From: Brucella rhizosphaerae
GTDB taxonomy: Bacteria > Pseudomonadota > Alphaproteobacteria > Rhizobiales > Rhizobiaceae
Reading direction: 5' to 3'
DNA: 64,000 bases
Assembly: GCF_002252475.1 (NCBI RefSeq)
Contig: NZ_NNRK01000035.1
Span: 283,208-347,207 of the forward strand
Shown here: positions 43,357 to 52,100 of the stretch, piece by piece
How positions within the stretch are numbered: position 1 is the first letter of the stretch
Layout of the letters: each line of letters begins with the position of its first letter
The notes under the pieces: generated by a model
Database searches by the model: none
What the model saw: only the letters and a program-made list of their open reading frames with translations
What the model was told of the DNA's origin: nothing
Program-made: the position numbers and the translations under genes

Positions 43357-44651
43357 GCGTAGATGTTTTGCTCAATACGGCTGGAAGATTGGCTTCGCTT
43401 GCCAAGGCAACAGGTACCCAGCAGGGCACTGTGGCGAAAGCGAATGGTGAAAACCAGGAGCAAACCGAGCCTGCAAACATCTTTGGCGCGCTTCTTGAAA
43501 AGCCGCAGAACAAGTTGTCGCGAGATAGCGAGCAGAAGGACGATACGCAGTCGGACGATAGCGATAAGACGGAACGTGAAGCCGCGGCTCAAACTCCGAC
43601 CCAGTCACCTGCCTTTGGCGTATCACAGAACCTGCTTGTCCTCGCCGCAGGCTTAACGACCGCGACGGGTGAAAAACAGGCTTTAGCGGGCGGCAGTACG
43701 GTCAAGCCGGATGCGAATATGTCGGCATTCGCAGATCTGGGTGAGGTCGCTTCTGAAACAACGAGCGCCGTTGCTACTGATATGCCAATGGCTGAAGCGG
43801 AACCGAAAAGGGATCAGAAGAGCAACGTTCAGGCGAACAAGAAGGCCTCAGCCTTGATTGATCCTAAGAATGCCCAGAAGAGCGAAAATATCACCAGCTC
43901 CACTGTGTCTGCTGCATCTAACGATCAGCCCGTCGATAATGCCTCGGATAGTGCTGCAAGTACGCTCAAGTCCGATGCTTCTATTCCGCTGGCTGATGGT
44001 GCTGAGCCAGATCGTCCGACCACGCAACAACCGCAGCAAAGTGCGAAATCAGCGTCAGTCGTTGATGTGAAGTCTCCTGCTCAATCGACCTCGACCGCAG
44101 CAGCGCGCATCGCTGACATTCAGCTTTTGTCCGAGCGAAGCTTCGGTGCGGTGAAGACTTTGCAGATCAGGCTCGACCCGGTGGAGCTTGGCGCAGTGAC
44201 TGCGCGTATTCGTCTTGTCGCCGATGGCGTGGAAGTGCATCTGGTTGCTGATAAAGCGCATGGCGCGCAGGCGCTGGCAGCTGATCGTTCAATGATCGAA
44301 AAGGCATTGAAGGTTGCCGGTGTCGCCGATGATGCGAAGATTTCTGTAACGGTCACAGAGCGCGGTGCCACTGCCGCAGTGCAGCATTCGTCGGCAAGCC
44401 AGAGTGCAGGCCATCAGCAGGCAGGCACGCAGCAGCAAGGGCAGCAATCATTCGACATGCAGAATGGCTCGGATAATCGGGGTAATGCGCAGGGCCAGTC
44501 GCAAACGCAGTTCATGGGTGGAGAGGGCAGACAAAATGGCGAACCCGGTCAGACTGAGCGCAACAATACCCGCACGCGTGCTTCGGCTGATGCCAATGAG
44601 CGCGAAGCTTCTCTGGGGCTTGGTGGTCATAATCGCGGTCTGGTCGTCTAG
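43353..44651 (+). CDS. fliK: Flagellar hook-length control protein FliK (MotD)
   Basis: 432 residues. A disordered, Ala/Gln/Asp-rich N-terminal two-thirds precedes a C-terminal FliK domain at about 255-335. There, LQIRLDPVELGAVTARIRLV and EVHLVADKAHGAQALAADRS are the signature. The tail is Gln/Gly-rich. The gene was called motD in rhizobia before being reassigned as fliK. It measures hook length and triggers the FlhB switch. The last 62 bases overlap the lytic-transglycosylase gene in another frame. Confidence 0.9.
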   Translation: MSVDVLLNTAGRLASLAKATGTQQGTVAKANGENQEQTEPANIFGALLEKPQNKLSRDSEQKDDTQSDDSDKTEREAAAQTPTQSPAFGVSQNLLVLAAGLTTATGEKQALAGGSTVKPDANMSAFADLGEVASETTSAVATDMPMAEAEPKRDQKSNVQANKKASALIDPKNAQKSENITSSTVSAASNDQPVDNASDSAASTLKSDASIPLADGAEPDRPTTQQPQQSAKSASVVDVKSPAQSTSTAAARIADIQLLSERSFGAVKTLQIRLDPVELGAVTARIRLVADGVEVHLVADKAHGAQALAADRSMIEKALKVAGVADDAKISVTVTERGATAAVQHSSASQSAGHQQAGTQQQGQQSFDMQNGSDNRGNAQGQSQTQFMGGEGRQNGEPGQTERNNTRTRASADANEREASLGLGGHNRGLVV

Positions 44652-45162
44652 TTCAGCAACAGCCAAAGCAGAGAATGTCTGCGAACGCGAAATGCACAGA
44701 GCCTCTGTCCGCTATGATGTACCACTTGGTATTCTCTATGCCGTTGGGTTGACCGAAACCGGACGTAAGAATTCACTCCAGCCCTATGCAATGAATATTG
44801 AGGGCCGGGCCGAATTCTTTCCTTCACAAGCTGCCGCTTTAAGACGTTTCACCCAAGTACACGCCGAGGGTGCAAAGCTAATCGATCTGGGCTGCATGCA
44901 GATCAATCATTACTATCATTCGCGTGAATTTCCATCCGTCGGAGCGATGCTGCAACCAGGCCTCAACGTGGATTATGCGGCACGCTTTCTGAAGCGTCTT
45001 CGTGAACGGGAAGGTAACTGGACGATGGCCGTGGCACGCTATCATGCGGGTCCGAATAATGATCCCGCGCAGAAGCGATATGTGTGTCGTGTGATGACAA
45101 ATATGATCGCCACAGGCTTCGGAAATTGGACGCCACAGGCAAAAAGCTTTTGTGCCGGTTGA
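44590..45162 (+). CDS. Flagellar-cluster lytic transglycosylase (SLT domain)
   Basis: 190 residues from ATG 44590 (or 44596). A signal peptide (SAKLLWGLVVIIAVWSSSSA, cleavage near AKA-EN) leads into an SLT/lysozyme-like domain. ILYAVGLTETG places catalytic Glu at 56, QINHYYH near 105 supplies the conserved region, and NWTMAVARYHAGPNN the C-terminal motif. It would cut peptidoglycan to let the rod through, like SltF of Rhodobacter. This fits because the FlgJ-like protein at 55560 has no muramidase domain. The frame open to 44365 is only fliK read out of frame. Confidence 0.88.
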   Translation: MPMSAKLLWGLVVIIAVWSSSSATAKAENVCEREMHRASVRYDVPLGILYAVGLTETGRKNSLQPYAMNIEGRAEFFPSQAAALRRFTQVHAEGAKLIDLGCMQINHYYHSREFPSVGAMLQPGLNVDYAARFLKRLREREGNWTMAVARYHAGPNNDPAQKRYVCRVMTNMIATGFGNWTPQAKSFCAG

Positions 45163-45502
45163 ATGTGCTAGCAGGAAAAATGCCGGTTGTAGGGAGTGGC
45201 GCAATACACGCGCAATCAGGTCACACAACCACAGGTTGGTTATATGTATATCAGCTATTACAGAGGATAATTTTTTAAGTGCTTGTAAAGAATCGTTAAA
45301 CTTCGTGAGCTCGTTAACCAATCGTTAAGGTTTTCAGTCGAAGAGTACCCAAGCGCTGCAATCATCGCGATTCCCATTAAATTAGATGGTACTAAAATGC
45401 CTCCCAATTTATTGCGGGCAACTTTTTGTCATTGCCGCTGACTCCTCCTGCCCGTTACTTCTGTCTTGCTTGGGTTAACATATTGATTCGGAAGGCGGGC
45501 CG
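45163..45502. other. Gene-free regulatory region upstream of ftcR
   Basis: 340 bases without a gene. It contains three TCGTTAA repeats (45293, 45311, 45322), a full CtrA-type box, a half-site TTAACATATTG near 45475, and four GANTC sites (45290, 45369, 45440, 45485). No terminator with a T run is clear. Confidence 0.6.
45314..45328. promoter_or_regulatory. CtrA-type box upstream of ftcR
   Basis: TTAACCAATCGTTAA fits TTAA-N7-TTAA, with the left half also matching the preferred TTAACCAT start. It lies 175 bases before the ftcR ATG. CtrA control of flagellar regulators is established in Alphaproteobacteria; binding here is inferred. Confidence 0.6.
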
Positions 45503-46186
45503 ATGATCGTAGTCGTGGATGAGCGGAATATTGTGACTGAGGGGTACTCCTCTTGGTTCGGCCGAGAAGGCATCACGACAACCGGCTTTACACCAGATGA
45601 TTTCAATGAATGGGTCGAGAGCGTACCCCATCAGGATATTATGGCTGTTGAAGCCTTCCTGATCGGCGAATGTGCGGCTCAGAATGGACTTCCAGCCCGA
45701 ATTCGTGAACGCTGCAAGGCACCTGTCATTGCCGTGAATGATCGCCCATCGCTGGAACATACGCTGGAGCTTTTTCAATCCGGAGTTGATGATGTTGTCC
45801 GCAAGCCGGTTCATGTCCGCGAAATACTTGCCCGCATCAATGCTATCCGTCGTCGCACCGGCGCGTCGGACTCGACTGGCAACGATGGAACGGCGCTTGG
45901 TCCGATCCGTGTCTTCTCTGATGGCCGTGATCCACAGATAAATGGTGTGGATTTTCCATTGCCACGTCGCGAGCGCCGTATTCTGGAATATTTGATTGCG
46001 AACCGCGGTCGTCGCCTCAATAAGGCACAGATTTTCAGCGCGATTTACGGTATTTTCGACAGTGAAGTCGAAGAAAACGTCGTTGAAAGCCATATTAGCA
46101 AGCTCCGCAAGAAATTGCGTGAAAAGCTCGGTTTTGATCCTGTTGATTCAAAACGTTTTCTTGGGTACTCAATCAATATCGAATGA
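45503..46186 (+). CDS. ftcR: Flagellar master regulator FtcR (OmpR-family, atypical receiver)
   Basis: 227 residues. A receiver-like domain (1-118) keeps an acidic D6 and K101-P102, but the phosphoacceptor Asp position reads Val-Glu (V49-E50) in [12 protein letters not shown]. The OmpR/PhoB winged-helix domain (about 130-227) includes [20 protein letters not shown] and [17 protein letters not shown], ending in FLGYSINIE. It is the Brucella FtcR / rhizobial Rem family, which activates fliF, flgE and other flagellar promoters. It has no partner kinase nearby. Confidence 0.92.
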   Translation: MIVVVDERNIVTEGYSSWFGREGITTTGFTPDDFNEWVESVPHQDIMAVEAFLIGECAAQNGLPARIRERCKAPVIAVNDRPSLEHTLELFQSGVDDVVRKPVHVREILARINAIRRRTGASDSTGNDGTALGPIRVFSDGRDPQINGVDFPLPRRERRILEYLIANRGRRLNKAQIFSAIYGIFDSEVEENVVESHISKLRKKLREKLGFDPVDSKRFLGYSINIE

Positions 46187-46380
46187 GATTCGTGCCCTGC
46201 CTTCCGGGCTTTGAAAGCTCACACCCAGTATTTCGCAGTTTTTAAAGGTAGTCCTTTTTTGGGCATCCCCTGAAACTGATCGAGTCCTCAGTAAAAGCGT
46301 AAAAATCCTAAAGGCTACAGTTTCACGCAAGCGTGGCCCGATAGCTTGTCTGCGGATTCTCAAATTCTCAGGAGTTGCCA

Positions 46381-47583
46381 ATGAGCCTCTACGGTATGAT
46401 GCGGACCGGCGTTTCGGGTATGAACGCGCAGGCCAACCGCTTGTCTGCAGTCGCGGATAACATCGCAAATGCGAGCACGGTCGGTTATAAGCGCGCTGAT
46501 GCGCAGTTCTCGTCTCTCGTTCTGCCCAACACCGCAGGCCAATATAATTCGGGCAGCGTAGAAACCAATATCCGCTACGGAATTTCCGATCAGGGTGGCA
46601 TTCGCCCTACGTCTTCAACCACCGATCTTGCTATCGATGGTAATGGGTATTTTGTTGTAAGCGATGCTGACGGCACGCCTTACCTCACGCGTGCCGGGTC
46701 GTTTGTGCCTGACCAGTATGGCAATCTTGTCAATACGTCCGGTTACTACCTGATGGGTTACCCGGCAGACGTAAATGGCAATGTTAATACGGTTGCCAAT
46801 GGTTTTGACGGTCTGGAACGGGTGAATGTCAAGCAGTCCGATCTGGTTGCTACGCCAAGTACTTCGGGCGATTTCACGGTCAATCTGCCATCCACTGATG
46901 AAGTTCCCGCTACCGGCGAATTTAATCACAAAACGTCGCTGATCGCTTATGACAATCTGGGTGGCAAGATCACGCTGGACGTCTATTTCACCAAGACCGG
47001 CGATAACACCTGGGATGTTTCGATCAAGAATGCCGCTGATGGCGTCGAAGTCGGCACAACGACGCTGAATTTTGACGGTACCAACGGTAAGCTGCTTTCG
47101 GGCGGTGACGTTGCTGTTGATCTTACCGGCTATAACGGCCAGTCACTGGATCTTAATCTCGGCTCCTCCAAGCAGCTTGCCAAAGACTATACGATCAGTG
47201 AAGCCGTTATCAACGGTCAGGCACCTTCGTCGATCAAGGGTGTTGATATTGGCAAAGACGGTTCAGTTGTGGCGCTTTACGAAAATGGCGCGCAGAAGCT
47301 GCTCTATCGTATTCCATTGGGAACAGTCGCCAGCCCTGATCGCATGTCGGTTATCAGCGGTAACGTGTTCTCACCAAGTGCAGAATCCGGCAACATCCAG
47401 CTTGGCTTCCCGGAAGGCGGCGGTATGGGCAAGATTTCGTCCGGCGCGCTCGAAGAATCCAACGCTGATATTGCGCAAGAGCTGACCGACATGATTGAGG
47501 CTCAGCGCAGTTACACCGCCAATTCGAAGGTCTTTCAGACCGGCTCAGAATTGATGGACGTGCTGGTAAACCTGAAAAGATAA
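46381..47583 (+). CDS. flgE: Flagellar hook protein FlgE
   Basis: 400 residues from ATG 46381, after CAGGAG; a TTG six bases upstream is less likely. GVSGMNAQANRLSAVADNIA is the axial N-terminus, DLAIDGNGYFVVSDADGTPY the FlgE middle motif, and ELTDMIEAQRSYTANSKVFQ the C-terminal helix. It has its own upstream region and terminator. It forms the hook joining rod and filament. Confidence 0.97.
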   Translation: MSLYGMMRTGVSGMNAQANRLSAVADNIANASTVGYKRADAQFSSLVLPNTAGQYNSGSVETNIRYGISDQGGIRPTSSTTDLAIDGNGYFVVSDADGTPYLTRAGSFVPDQYGNLVNTSGYYLMGYPADVNGNVNTVANGFDGLERVNVKQSDLVATPSTSGDFTVNLPSTDEVPATGEFNHKTSLIAYDNLGGKITLDVYFTKTGDNTWDVSIKNAADGVEVGTTTLNFDGTNGKLLSGGDVAVDLTGYNGQSLDLNLGSSKQLAKDYTISEAVINGQAPSSIKGVDIGKDGSVVALYENGAQKLLYRIPLGTVASPDRMSVISGNVFSPSAESGNIQLGFPEGGGMGKISSGALEESNADIAQELTDMIEAQRSYTANSKVFQTGSELMDVLVNLKR

Positions 47584-47591
47584 GCTGAAAC

Positions 47592-47628
47592 AATTCCGGG
47601 GCAGGTGGGGACCTCCTTCCCCGGAATT
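47592..47628 (+). terminator. Stem-loop terminator after flgE
   Basis: A perfect 10-base stem, AATTCCGGGG / CCCCGGAATT, begins 9 bases after the flgE stop. The T run is short (TTTC), so efficiency is uncertain. Confidence 0.7.
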
Positions 47629-47635
47629 TCGATAT

Positions 47636-47677
47636 TAGAGCGATGCCTGATGAAAATGCATCGTTGGAATTGCTCTA
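47636..47677. repeat. Palindromic intergenic element of a second type (TAGAGC...GCTCTA)
   Basis: The 42-base element begins TAGAGCGATGCC and ends GAATTGCTCTA, with an internal ATGCATCG. It resembles the GAGCAATTCC repeats scattered in Rhizobiales genomes. Further GCGAAAACGG/AAAGCGGTTT material lies at 47749-47772, possibly part of a composite. Confidence 0.55.
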
Positions 47678-47792
47678 ACTCTTTGTTTTTATGCACTTAC
47701 CCTACGCAGAGCCATTTCGCTTTTGCTGGGAATGCTCGAAGTAACTGGACCGTTTTCGCAACAAAAGCGGTTTGAAGTAGGATGGGGAAAAG

Positions 47793-49247
47793 ATGTCGCT
47801 TAGTTCTGCTCTTTTGACGGCCAAAAGCTCGCTTGCGGCAACGTCCAAGCAGACGTCAGTCGTCTCTCGCAATATTGCGGGGGTCAATGATCCCGATTAT
47901 TCGCGGCGCACTGCTTCGCTGGCTTCCGGACCCTATGGTTCGCTTTATGTGAACATTAGCAGGTCCGCCGATGAGGCGCTGTTCAACCGCTTTATTCAGT
48001 CCAACAGCACGGCATCCTCTTCTTCTATTCTTGCAGGCGGGCTTGACCGCCTTTCATCGCTTTATTCTGCGGATAATTTTTCCGGCTCTCCCTCAGCTCT
48101 GATCGGCGACCTTCGGGACGCACTTCAAGTCTTTGCAGCATCACCATCCAATTCGGCTCTAGGCGATGGCGTCGTATCGACAGCGCAGTCGCTGGCCAAT
48201 GCACTGAATAACGGTACGAAGCAGATTCAGTCGCTGCGTACCGATGCGGATAATGAAATCGCGGATTCAGTTGCCAATATCAACGACGTGCTTGCAAAAT
48301 TCGAGAAGGTCAACCAGCAGATCGTTAGTGGTACGCGCGCGGGCAGCGATGTTGCCGATTTCCTTGATCAGCGCGATTCACTTCTCAAACAGCTTTCCGG
48401 TGAACTCGGTATTACAACGATGGTTCGCGGCGACAATGACATGGTCATTTTCGCAGAAAGCGGCGTGACGCTGTTTGAAACAACGGCGCGTCAGGTCAGC
48501 TTTCAGACGTCGAGCGGTCTGGCTGCCGGCGTGGCTGGAAACGCTGTTCTGGTTGATGGTGTGCCGCTTACACACGACACGTTCGATCAACCTTATGGCA
48601 CAGGCCGTCTCAGTGGGCTCTTGCAGCTGCGCGATCAGGTTGCGCCGCAATACCAGATGCAGCTTGACGAGATCGCACGTGGTCTGGTGACGATGTTTGC
48701 TGAAACTGACCAGACAGGCGCAGGTCCTGATCAGACGGGCTTGTTCAGCTGGGAAGACTCCCCGGCAGTGCCTGGCGCGGGTGTTTCGGCTGGCATAGCG
48801 GGCACCATCAAGGTGTCTTCGGCGTTTGTGGCATCTGAAGGCGGCAGCTCGCTTCTTTTGCGCGACGGTGGTGCGAATGGCGCCAATTACAAATACAATG
48901 CGACAGGCGCGTCAGGCTTCAGTGATCGTCTGCGCGCTTTGAACGAAGCATTCTCGGAGCCGGTGACTTTTACATCATCAGCAGGGCTCGGCTCAAGTTC
49001 GAGCCTTATTGATTATAGTGCTTCTTCAATTGGTTGGCTGGAAGGCAAGCGGAAGGCCGCGAATGCCAATTTCTCCTACAATCAGACAGTTGCTGTGCAG
49101 GCCGACCAGGCTCTCTCCAATGCCAATGGTGTCGATATCAACACTGAAATGGCGTTGCTTCTTGATCTTGAACATTCCTATCAGGCATCGAGCCGGGTGT
49201 TGACGACGATCAACTCCATGCTCGACGACCTTCTAAACGCGGTGTGA
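47793..49247 (+). CDS. flgK: Flagellar hook-filament junction protein FlgK
   Basis: 484 residues. SSLALTAKSSLAATSKQTSV-like N-terminal axial helix (opening SLSSALLTAKSSLAATSKQT), VSRNIAGVNDPDYSRR, and the C-terminal SNANGVDINTEMALLLDLEH with YQASSRVLTTINSMLDDLL are the FlgK signature. GGATGGGG precedes the ATG. It caps the hook as HAP1. GTGA links it to flgL. Confidence 0.95.
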   Translation: MSLSSALLTAKSSLAATSKQTSVVSRNIAGVNDPDYSRRTASLASGPYGSLYVNISRSADEALFNRFIQSNSTASSSSILAGGLDRLSSLYSADNFSGSPSALIGDLRDALQVFAASPSNSALGDGVVSTAQSLANALNNGTKQIQSLRTDADNEIADSVANINDVLAKFEKVNQQIVSGTRAGSDVADFLDQRDSLLKQLSGELGITTMVRGDNDMVIFAESGVTLFETTARQVSFQTSSGLAAGVAGNAVLVDGVPLTHDTFDQPYGTGRLSGLLQLRDQVAPQYQMQLDEIARGLVTMFAETDQTGAGPDQTGLFSWEDSPAVPGAGVSAGIAGTIKVSSAFVASEGGSSLLLRDGGANGANYKYNATGASGFSDRLRALNEAFSEPVTFTSSAGLGSSSSLIDYSASSIGWLEGKRKAANANFSYNQTVAVQADQALSNANGVDINTEMALLLDLEHSYQASSRVLTTINSMLDDLLNAV

Positions 49248-49252
49248 GGCTT

Positions 49253-50299
49253 ATGAAAGCGCAATCTATTTCCACTTATGGTGCAGCTTCAGCTCTCAAG
49301 GTCCTCGTGGCAAAGACCAAGGCTGAGCTTGGGAAAGCCCAGCAGGAAGCAACCACTGGCATGGTGTTTGATGTTGGTCTGGCGCTTGGCGCCAAGTCTG
49401 GCCAGACCATATCCTTGCGCAAGGAATATGATCGCCTGACTGTGTTGACCGATATGAACAAGCTGCTCCAGCAGCGGATGACGACGACTCAGACCGCCAC
49501 CAGCACCATTATTACAGACACGCAGAATTTTCTGGGCGATCTGACAGGCGCAAACAGTACAGTCGAGGCTGCTGACACGGCCGCAAAATCTGCAAAGTCC
49601 TTGCTGGATTCGGTCACCGGGCTGCTCAATACCAGCTATAATGGCGAGTATATTTTCTCTGGTGTGAACACCGATGTGAAGCCGGTTGCTGACTACACAG
49701 AAGGCAGTGCCGCCCAGACAGCAGTGCGTCAGGCATTTGAAGACCATTTCGGTTTCAGTATGAACGACCCGCAGGTTGCAAATATTACCGGCGATGACAT
49801 GAAAGCCTTTCTGGAAGGCGATTTTGCTGAACAATTCAATGATGCCAACTGGGATGCCAATTGGTCGAACGCCTCTGACACGGTAATCAAAAGCCGCATT
49901 TCACCAAGCGAAACTGCCGCAACTTCGATTTCTGCCAATGCTGACGGTTTCCGCAAAACCATCATGTCGGCAGTGATGGTTTCCGAATTCGCGGCGATCG
50001 GCTTGAACAATTCCGCGTTTCAGGCGCTCACGACGCAGGCCATGCAGACCACAACGCAGGCGATCACGGAAACAACTTCAGAGCAGACAACGCTTGGCCT
50101 CGCGCAGCAACGTACCAATGCCGCGACAACCCGCATCGCAGCACAGCAGAAGATCCTCAATGAATCGGTTCTCAACCTCGAGGAAGTCGATCCATACGAG
50201 GCAGCAACGCGCGTCAACGCTTTGATGACACAGATTGAAACATCCTATGCACTGACAGTTCAGCTGCAGAATATGAGCCTGCTCAACTATTTGAAATAG
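49253..50299 (+). CDS. flgL: Flagellar hook-filament junction protein FlgL
   Basis: 348 residues from ATG 49253, six bases past the flgK stop and after GAGG; a GTG at 49244 overlapping that stop is the alternative. The flagellin-like N-terminus (TYGAASALKVLVAKTKAEL) and the C-terminal YEAATRVNALMTQIETSYAL are typical of the HAP3 family, and YNGEYIFSGVNTDVKP is the usual FlgL motif. Confidence 0.94.
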   Translation: MKAQSISTYGAASALKVLVAKTKAELGKAQQEATTGMVFDVGLALGAKSGQTISLRKEYDRLTVLTDMNKLLQQRMTTTQTATSTIITDTQNFLGDLTGANSTVEAADTAAKSAKSLLDSVTGLLNTSYNGEYIFSGVNTDVKPVADYTEGSAAQTAVRQAFEDHFGFSMNDPQVANITGDDMKAFLEGDFAEQFNDANWDANWSNASDTVIKSRISPSETAATSISANADGFRKTIMSAVMVSEFAAIGLNNSAFQALTTQAMQTTTQAITETTSEQTTLGLAQQRTNAATTRIAAQQKILNESVLNLEEVDPYEAATRVNALMTQIETSYALTVQLQNMSLLNYLK

Positions 50300-50364
50300 T
50301 TAGACTATTGGAGCGCTGTGTGCTCGTTCTGGCGCTGCACAAGAATGCTCTGAATGATTGAATC

Positions 50365-50415
50365 GACGCATCGCGCTTTCCAAAAACCGATTCTGATTTT
50401 TGGGCCGATGCTCTG
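50365..50415. repeat. Palindromic intergenic element, copy E, between flgL and flaF
   Basis: On the minus strand it reads CAGAGCATCGGCCCAAAAAT ... CGGTTTTTGGAAAGCGCGATGCG, the same plan as copies B and C. It lies in the 202-base gap before flaF. Confidence 0.7.
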
Positions 50416-50501
50416 GGGTGCTAACCCGCCCCGAAGTTGAACATCACGCACCGGGCAGCATGAGGCGGTCCGTATGCGTGGTGCCGGAAAACGGAGACTA
50501 T

Positions 50502-50846
50502 ATGTACCAGCTGCGCTACGAAGACGTCATGAATGATGATATGGCGAGCGCCAAGGAACGCGAGCGGATGCTTTTTGACCGTTCGATCGAGATGCTTGCC
50601 GCTGCCAAGGCTAATGGAGCCGGATCGCGCGAAGGCATTGATGCTTCCTACTTCACCACCAAACTCTGGACTACGATCATTGATGATCTGGGATCAGAAG
50701 AAAATGTGCTGCCGAAGGAGCTCAAGGCCGCGATCATTTCGGTTGGCATCTTCATTCTCAAAGAGATGGAACGCATTCGGCAGGGCGAAAGCAGCGATTA
50801 CGACACCCTGGTCGAGATAACCCAGTCCATCCGGGATGGTCTTTGA
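50502..50846 (+). CDS. flaF: Flagellar biosynthesis regulator FlaF
   Basis: 114 residues from ATG 50502, after GGAG. The protein opens [13 protein letters not shown] and contains [20 protein letters not shown], the FlaF signature. In Caulobacter, FlaF is needed for flagellin production and secretion; in Brucella it opposes FlbT. The stop is two bases before the flbT ATG. The longer frame from 50400 runs through the repeat and is rejected. Confidence 0.94.
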   Translation: MYQLRYEDVMNDDMASAKERERMLFDRSIEMLAAAKANGAGSREGIDASYFTTKLWTTIIDDLGSEENVLPKELKAAIISVGIFILKEMERIRQGESSDYDTLVEITQSIRDGL

Positions 50847-50847
50847 C

Positions 50848-51321
50848 ATGACGACCAATAGCAAGTCGAACAACGACAAGTCGGCAATCCGTCTTTCGCT
50901 GCGCGCGGGTGAGAAAATCTACATCAACGGCGCGGTGTTGAAAACAGATCGGAAAGTGTCGCTCGAACTGTTGAATGATGCGACTTTTCTGCTGGAAAAC
51001 CATGTTCTGCAGCCTGATGAGACGACAACGCCGCTGCGCCAGCTCTACTTTGCGGCGCAGATGATCCTGATTGAGCCAGCTCTGAGAGAGCAGGCTCGCA
51101 ATACATTTGCACAGATGCTGAAGGGCATGTTTGCGGCATTCAAGGACACGGAAATCCTCAATGCGCTCAAGCTTGTTGATGAGCTGGTGCATAATGGGCG
51201 TGTCTTTGAAGCATTGAAGACAATTCGTGCGCAGTACCAGCGCGAGGCAGAGCTGATGGGCGAAACTGTCCCGACCACGCCTGTCAAACAATCCGAAAAG
51301 CCTACGGAGGCAAGTCTATGA
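50848..51321 (+). CDS. flbT: Flagellin post-transcriptional regulator FlbT
   Basis: 157 residues from ATG 50848. [20 protein letters not shown] at the start and [20 protein letters not shown] near 60 are the FlbT signature, with a helical C-terminus. The family binds the 5' leader of flagellin mRNA and affects its stability or translation. It overlaps flgD by four bases. Confidence 0.95.
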   Translation: MTTNSKSNNDKSAIRLSLRAGEKIYINGAVLKTDRKVSLELLNDATFLLENHVLQPDETTTPLRQLYFAAQMILIEPALREQARNTFAQMLKGMFAAFKDTEILNALKLVDELVHNGRVFEALKTIRAQYQREAELMGETVPTTPVKQSEKPTEASL

Positions 51322-51731
51322 CCACCACATCGACAGTCGGTGCAAACAATGCGACGAACAATACAGCCAATTCGTCTGGCAGTAATGCCGCTGCCAAGGC
51401 CAGCGTGGATTACAATTCCTTTCTGAAGCTTCTGGTCACACAGATGCAGAATCAGGATCCGACGCAGCCGATGGATGCGACGCAGTATGTTTCTCAGCTT
51501 GCCACCTTCTCCAATGTTGAGCAGGCTGTTCAGATGAACAGCAAGCTCGAAACGCTGATCGCAAATTCATCGCTGTCGCAGGCTGAAGGCTGGATTGGCC
51601 GCACCTTGACGAGCGCTGACGGAACGGTTTCCGGTGTCGTCAAATCCGTGACCATTCAGTCATCGGGTATGCTTGCCGAACTGGAAGACGGCAAGACGAT
51701 GCTGATTGGCCAGGGCGTCAAGATCAGCTAA
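51318..51731 (+). CDS. flgD: Hook-cap protein FlgD (short form)
   Basis: 137 residues, much shorter than the about 230 of enteric FlgD. The conserved N-terminal part [20 protein letters not shown] with [20 protein letters not shown] is intact. The C-terminal Tudor/FnIII region is reduced to a single short beta domain (about 85-137). It caps the growing hook. ACGGAGG precedes the ATG. Confidence 0.93.
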   Translation: MTTTSTVGANNATNNTANSSGSNAAAKASVDYNSFLKLLVTQMQNQDPTQPMDATQYVSQLATFSNVEQAVQMNSKLETLIANSSLSQAEGWIGRTLTSADGTVSGVVKSVTIQSSGMLAELEDGKTMLIGQGVKIS

Positions 51732-51742
51732 GGACAACTCTC

Positions 51743-52009
51743 GTGAACGAAGCTGATGCGCTCGATATCGTTAATTCGGCGGTCTGGACCGTGCTTATGG
51801 CCAGCGGTCCGGCCGTACTTGCAGCAATGCTTGCGGGCATTGGTATCGCGCTGTTTCAGGCTTTGACGCAAATTCAGGAAATGACGCTGACTTTCGTGCC
51901 GAAAATCATCGTCATTTTTGTCGTTCTTGCCTTTACTGCCCCATTTGTGGGTGCACAAATCAATTCCTTTACGCTTCTTGCCTATTCGCGCATCGAAAAA
52001 GGGTTTTAG
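51743..52009 (+). CDS. fliQ: Flagellar export gate protein FliQ
   Basis: 88 residues with two membrane helices. PAVLAAMLAGIGIALFQALT and QIQEMTLTFVPKIIVIFVVL are the FliQ signature. The start is GTG 51743, 11 bases after flgD. Four copies surround the FliP-FliR pore. Confidence 0.95.
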   Translation: MNEADALDIVNSAVWTVLMASGPAVLAAMLAGIGIALFQALTQIQEMTLTFVPKIIVIFVVLAFTAPFVGAQINSFTLLAYSRIEKGF

Positions 52010-52077
52010 AACCTTACTACAGAAGAGACGTCTGTTTCCCTGACGTAGCCCTCGCGCAAGCTTCACCGTTTATGTTC

Positions 52078-52100
52078 CGTCCGACAACAGGAGACGGACG
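52078..52100 (+). promoter_or_regulatory. Hairpin presenting the flhA ribosome-binding site
   Basis: CGTCCG (52078-52083) pairs with CGGACG (52095-52100), leaving AGGAG in the 11-base loop. The last G of the stem is the first base of the flhA GTG start. Folding would partly hide the start codon. Confidence 0.55.

Noticed and set aside
44365..44589. Upstream extension of the lytic transglycosylase
   Set aside because: This part is the fliK C-terminal region read out of frame; the signal peptide begins at 44590/44596.
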